Shown one piece after another: positions 14,104 through 17,108 of a stretch of DNA of 17,108 nt. A program made the position numbers and the translations under genes. Below the pieces are notes generated by a model. That model was given only the letters and a program-made list of their open reading frames with translations. It had not been told where the DNA came from and did no database searches. The DNA comes from an uncultured Desulfovibrio sp. (lineage in GTDB: Bacteria; Desulfobacterota; Desulfovibrionia; Desulfovibrionales; Desulfovibrionaceae): contig URBN01000040.1 in the NCBI GenBank assembly GCA_900546145.1, forward strand, positions 1-17,108. The letters run 5' to 3'. Every line of letters starts with the position of its first letter. The first letter of the stretch is position 1.

Positions 14104-14247
14104 ATGAGCGAATGCCGTACGGAAACAGGCCGCAAGGCCGGTGGTAACATGTCTTTTGATGAGGCCGTTGATGAACTGAAGCGCATCCTGGATGGTCTGC
14201 GCGCCGCTGTGCTCACGGACCTGACTGCCGCTCCCTCGAAAGTATAG
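14104..14247 (+). CDS. Small acidic helical protein, unknown function
   Basis: A 47-residue ORF from ATG 14104 to TAG 14245-14247. GGGAGGTG lies seven bases before the start and a hairpin follows the stop by nine bases, so it is framed like a real gene. The first 15 residues are polar. Residues 16-37 (MSFDEAVDELKRILDGLRAA and on) form a clear amphipathic helix. This helix faintly recalls the 'SFEEALAELE' opening of the exonuclease VII small subunit XseB, but the rest of that protein is missing and I do not assign it. A second in-frame ATG (14149) has no ribosome binding site. A promoter-like element lies at 14022-14050. Confidence 0.6.
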   Translation: MSECRTETGRKAGGNMSFDEAVDELKRILDGLRAAVLTDLTAAPSKV

Positions 14248-14283
14248 AAAAAATAAGGGTCCGCCGGAAAAACCGGCGGGCCC
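14248..14283 (-). terminator. Strong minus-strand terminator hairpin
   Basis: GGGTCCGCCGG (14257-14267) and CCGGCGGGCCC (14273-14283) form an 11-bp stem, one pair being G-T, with an AAAAA loop. On the minus strand it is followed by TTATTTTTT (14256-14248), a classical U-tract. On the plus strand the downstream bases are poor in T, so it stops minus-strand RNA better than the plus-strand small ORF. No minus-strand gene lies immediately upstream of it. Confidence 0.8.
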
Positions 14284-14288
14284 GCCTC

Positions 14289-14316
14289 TTCAATTCCTTA
14301 ACGCCCCGGAATTGAA
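14289..14316. other. Second hairpin beside the minus-strand terminator
   Basis: TTCAATTCC (14289-14297) and GGAATTGAA (14308-14316) are perfect 9-bp arms around a 10-base loop. It starts six bases after the preceding hairpin. The rest of the gap to 14454 holds a direct repeat of TTCAAGT (14334-14340 and 14352-14358) and a GAAAAAAA/TTTTTTTC palindrome (14412-14427). Confidence 0.65.
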
Positions 14317-14454
14317 ATTCAGCTCCCACCTTATTCAAGTTCGTCTATTCCTTCAAGTGTTGTTTTTCCCCTGTCAGGCGTCAACCTTTTGAAAAAAGGC
14401 CTGTTCGGCGCGAAAAAAATTTTTTTCTCTTCCCGCCTGAAAAATCCCCTCCGC

Positions 14455-16314
14455 ATGTTCACGCTCCGCCCTTATCAGAGCCGCGCGCTCGGCACGCTGA
14501 CGCGCCGGGCTCTTACCCATCAGTTTCTTCTGCTGCAGGCGGCTACCGGCGCCGGCAAGACCGTTATGTTCTGCGCCCTGGCGCGCTATTATTATCAGAA
14601 CTGGCACATGCGCTGCCTCATTCTGGCCCACCGCGCCATTCTCGTGCGCCAGGCCATGGACAAGCTTCTGAAGGGCTGGGAAGGCTCCGGCGTGCAGGCC
14701 AGCATGGGCTTCATGTGTGCTTCCGTCTCCAAATCCTGCGACACGGACGCGAATGTCATCGTGGGTTCTCCCCAGACCGTGCGCAACCACCTCAGTGAAC
14801 TGCCGCGCGTGGACGTCGTGATCATCGACGAGTGCCACAGGCTCGGTCCGAAGAATGTCAGCTCCGTCTACGGGGACGTCATCCGCTCCATCCTGAACCG
14901 CCGCCCCGGAGCCCGCGTCTTCGGCGTCACGGCCACGCCCTACCGCCTCGGGCAGGGCTACATCTACGGCGGTACGGCGGCAGACGGATCCGAACCGTGG
15001 TGGCCGGAACTCGACAGCCGCATCTCCATGAACGAGCTGCAGCGCCAGGGTTATCTCGCGCCCCTGCGCGCCAGAACCTGCGGCACCCTGCGCCGGGAGC
15101 TCGCCTCCGTTAACGTCATGAGCACAGGCGAATATGACGAGCGCGCCCTGGCCGAACTCATGTGCCGCAGCCTGCAGCTCGAGAGCGCGGTCAAGGCCTT
15201 CCGGGAATACGCCTCCGACAGAAAGGCCGCGGTCGCTTTCTGCTGCACTATCCAGCACGCCGTGCTCCTCGCGCGGTGCTTTAACTCCGCAGGCATCAGC
15301 GCGGCCGCCGTCGATTCCTCCAGACCGTCAGAGGAGAACCGCGGAACGCTCAGGGATTTTGAGGAGGGAAAGATCCGCGTGCTCTGCAACGTGGGTATCC
15401 TCACCGAGGGCTGGGACTGCGCTTCCGTAGACTGCCTCATCATGTGCCGGCCGACCATGTCCCCTGCCCTTTACGTGCAGATGGTGGGCCGGGGCCTCAG
15501 AACCTGCCCCGGCAAGAGCGACTGCCTCCTCCTCGATCTCGTGGACAACGTTGGCCGCCACGGATCCCCTGATCACCCGCGCGTGCGCGCTGACGGGACA
15601 AAGCCGTTTTGCGGCGGTGCCGCCGCAAAGGACGGAGCGGACAAATCCGGGAAGGTGGAATGTCCCTGGTGCGGCGCTGTCTTTTCCGGCACGGCGAAGA
15701 AGCTGCGCTGTCCCGAATGCGGGGCCCCCATCGCCAGCGTCAATGACGACCGCATGGAACTCGAGGAGGTCTCCTTTGACACCATGGATCTCCTGGAAAA
15801 GCGCGGCGAGGCCGTACGCCGGGCAAGAACCGAACGCCTTGCCCGCGAAGCCGAGATGGAAAAACGCGCGAAAGAGGAAGAAGCCAGGGCCAAAGCCAGG
15901 GCGAAGGAGCGGCTCATCGCCGGAGGAAAGGACTTTGAGGCCAGACTCACCAGTATCAGTGAGCCCGCCCGCTACGTTATAGCCAGCGGCGGAGGCCGAG
16001 GCTGCGAGGTGCTGCGCGTGCGGCTTTTCTTCTCGACACCCCTGGCCCCCGGCCGGGAGCTCTCCGTGACCCTCCTCCTCGATCCCGCGAAGCGTGTCTT
16101 CCTGCGCACGGGCAACTTCTGGCTCAGCGCTGTCACCCGCCAGTTCTGGGACGCCTGCGGCGGCGCCCGTCCCCTCCCCCTCTCGAATGACCGCATGCTC
16201 GCGAGATGGAAGGAACTCAGGTTCCCTGACAGCATGACGCTCCGCCAGAGCGGCCCAGGCTATCTTTCCATCCGCTGGCCCGAAGGCGGAAAACTCAGAG
16301 GCTCAAAAGCCTGA
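14455..16314 (+). CDS. DECH-box superfamily 2 helicase with zinc ribbon, phage-like type
   Basis: A 619-residue ATP-dependent nucleic-acid motor. LRPYQ at residues 4-8 is the usual N-terminal Q-type element. Walker A is AATGAGKT (29-36), motif II is IIDECHRLG with DECH at 125-128, and motif III is VTATPYR (159-164). Motifs V and VI are LTEGWDC and QMVGRGLRT (342-350). A zinc ribbon follows (C403, C406, C419, C422), then a charged, probably coiled-coil stretch at about 445-490 and a C-terminal domain resembling that of helicases carried by prophages and related elements. I prefer ATG 14455 because similarity begins there. TTG 14389 would add 22 basic residues. Neither start has a good ribosome binding site, so this is uncertain. 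It stands alone, with no nuclease or methylase partner. Its exact job in replication or repair cannot be read. Confidence 0.9.
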   Translation: MFTLRPYQSRALGTLTRRALTHQFLLLQAATGAGKTVMFCALARYYYQNWHMRCLILAHRAILVRQAMDKLLKGWEGSGVQASMGFMCASVSKSCDTDANVIVGSPQTVRNHLSELPRVDVVIIDECHRLGPKNVSSVYGDVIRSILNRRPGARVFGVTATPYRLGQGYIYGGTAADGSEPWWPELDSRISMNELQRQGYLAPLRARTCGTLRRELASVNVMSTGEYDERALAELMCRSLQLESAVKAFREYASDRKAAVAFCCTIQHAVLLARCFNSAGISAAAVDSSRPSEENRGTLRDFEEGKIRVLCNVGILTEGWDCASVDCLIMCRPTMSPALYVQMVGRGLRTCPGKSDCLLLDLVDNVGRHGSPDHPRVRADGTKPFCGGAAAKDGADKSGKVECPWCGAVFSGTAKKLRCPECGAPIASVNDDRMELEEVSFDTMDLLEKRGEAVRRARTERLAREAEMEKRAKEEEARAKARAKERLIAGGKDFEARLTSISEPARYVIASGGGRGCEVLRVRLFFSTPLAPGRELSVTLLLDPAKRVFLRTGNFWLSAVTRQFWDACGGARPLPLSNDRMLARWKELRFPDSMTLRQSGPGYLSIRWPEGGKLRGSKA

Positions 16315-16317
16315 ACG

Positions 16318-16334
16318 GCCGGCGACGCGCCGGC
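16318..16334 (+). other. Hairpin just after the helicase stop
   Basis: GCCGGCG (16318-16324) and CGCCGGC (16328-16334) form a perfect 7-bp stem with an ACG loop, four bases after the stop codon. No T-tract follows, so it may protect the message end or only pause RNA polymerase. Confidence 0.55.
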
Positions 16335-16728
16335 TGCCGCCCTCCCAAAAAGACACGCGCTCCATGAATGAGCCGGAGCGGAATGCCCGCGTCCTGCTTC
16401 GGCAGAGCGTCCCCCTTCCCTCTCCGGATGTATCCGGTAATGTCTTGCTGTCCTGTGCGCAGGAGGCGGTGCTGATTTGTGTCTTAAAAGCAGCGGGACG
16501 GCGGATTTTTTTGAAGTATGAATGTATGGATTCATACACTTGTGTATCACCAGTTAAATACTGCTTATATTAATTCAGACACATGTGTCCCATTTGTTAC
16601 GTGTAGCTTGTGATGATATAACATAAATCATATTTTTTATACAGAGAATATTCTTTTACAATAAAATCTGTTTTTTATACGAGCCGGGAAGTCTGGAAGC
16701 AGCAAAGCGGGTAAGACAGTGTTACGAC
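16335..16728. other. AT-rich intergenic region with three palindromes
   Basis: No supported gene. A 69-codon plus-strand frame (16364-16573) has no ribosome binding site and changes character midway, so I reject it. From about 16500 the sequence is markedly AT-rich. Palindromes are GTATGAAT/ATTCATAC (16516-16523 and 16530-16537), TACAC-TT-GTGTA (16535-16546) and the perfect GACACATGTGTC (16578-16589). The last two share an ACAC-NT-GTGT core and have centres 43 bases apart, about four helical turns, as operator pairs often do. Confidence 0.6.
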
Positions 16729-17108
16729 ATGCTTCAGAAACACATTGAGCCAGCATTGCCGTGTTTCAGGCAGACAGGACAGGATTTGTTAGACCGCAGA
16801 GCTTTTTATCGGAGATGCAGGAAACGTCAGACGATATTGCTGTTGATCGGCAGCTTTTTTGCAGGCGTATTCTGCCATAACAGTTCTGATCCGGATGCAA
16901 CGGTGATGCTGATCGCAGCGGTTGTCGTGGGATTTTGTGAAACGCTGACACTGCTCAGTCTATATGGAACAATTCTTCTGGAAGCAGAAAATGAGAAAAA
17001 AATTACAAGAGAATTCAAAGAGACAGATTATATCAGGGCGAAAGATGCGCGTTTTGGCAAAGTATACACAGCCGTTGTGGTCGTCTGTCTGCTTTTGTTT
17101 AATGCATG
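16729..17108 (+). CDS. Unrecognised integral membrane protein, partial (3' end outside window)
   Basis: An uninterrupted frame runs off the right edge: 126 full codons from ATG 16729. After about 35 polar residues (for example DLLDRRAFYRRCRKRQ) come hydrophobic helices around TILLLIGSFFAGVF and VMLIAAVVVGFCETLTLLSL. A charged loop (EAENEKKITREFKETDY) follows, then another helix beginning VYTAVVVVCLLLF. The positive N-terminal loop suggests the N-terminus is inside. The frame stays open upstream to 16627, and peptide-like sequence (EPGSLEAAKRVRQCYD) precedes the ATG, which has no ribosome binding site. The true start may therefore be missing or lost. Codons such as AGA, ATA and TTA, rare in the rest of the window, are used here: 16981-17040 has 20 G+C in 60. 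No family recognised; signs of transfer. Confidence 0.6.
   Translation, partial: MLQKHIEPALPCFRQTGQDLLDRRAFYRRCRKRQTILLLIGSFFAGVFCHNSSDPDATVMLIAAVVVGFCETLTLLSLYGTILLEAENEKKITREFKETDYIRAKDARFGKVYTAVVVVCLLLFNA

Noticed and set aside
14412..14427. GAAAAAAA/TTTTTTTC palindrome as a terminator
   Set aside because: The stem would be all A-T with no loop, unlike the window's other terminators; an intrinsic DNA bend or chance tract is more likely.
14374..15258. 294-codon minus-strand frame opposite the helicase
   Set aside because: Antisense to Walker A, DECH and TAT motifs; low-complexity composition and no start signal. It was considered as the gene served by the minus-strand terminator at 14248-14283 but is not convincing.
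1..17108. CRISPR arrays, tRNA or rRNA genes, complete insertion sequences
   Set aside because: No regularly spaced repeats, no tRNA-like cloverleaf or rRNA sequence and no intact transposase were seen; this was reading by eye, not a covariance-model search.

Overview
The window reads as a stretch of chromosome from a GC-rich Gram-negative bacterium, probably Proteobacteria in the broad sense, including Desulfovibrio-like gut lineages. The basis is exported proteins with classical signal peptides, a complete five-gene LIV-type (HAAT) ABC importer, a YpfJ-type metalloprotease and a UmuD/UmuC pair. I cannot fix genus or species. No rRNA, tRNA, CRISPR array or intact insertion sequence is visible.

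Layout. (1) 1-935: decayed accessory DNA. It holds two near-identical copies of the C-terminal tail of an Rpn-type (PD-(D/E)XK nuclease/transposase-like) protein. One copy runs off the left edge and the other is frameshifted. (2) 936-1869: a small secreted protein on the minus strand and a long divergent intergenic region rich in inverted repeats. (3) 1870-9325: a plus-strand cluster of periplasmic binding protein, terminator hairpin, LivH, LivM, LivG and LivF, then an M20 metallo-hydrolase and an amidase-signature hydrolase, closed by a strong terminator. Tight spacing and overlaps suggest an import-and-hydrolyse module, perhaps for an N-acylated or amidated amino-acid-like compound. (4) 9441-10322: an EamA-type exporter, ending in a bidirectional terminator shared with the convergent ypfJ. 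(5) 10484-13879, minus strand: umuD, umuC, a guanine-deaminase-like gene whose start overlaps the umuC end, and then ypfJ. (6) 13880-14454: a divergent regulatory region with a dyad near umuD, a promoter-like element, a 47-residue ORF with a strong ribosome binding site, and two adjacent hairpins, one of which is a good minus-strand terminator. (7) 14455-16314: a DECH-box superfamily 2 helicase with a zinc ribbon and phage-like C-terminus. (8) 16315-17108: an abrupt change to AT-rich sequence with several palindromes and an unrecognised membrane protein that runs off the right edge.

The more distinctive points are the translationally coupled deaminase in the umuDC locus, the degenerate ABC signature of LivG, a candidate minus-strand small RNA near 14250-14390, dense perfect palindromes at 1578-1756, and the compositional break near 16500. 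None is proved by sequence reading alone. Coding calls for the transporter, hydrolases, UmuDC, YpfJ, deaminase and helicase are secure at family level; substrates are not.
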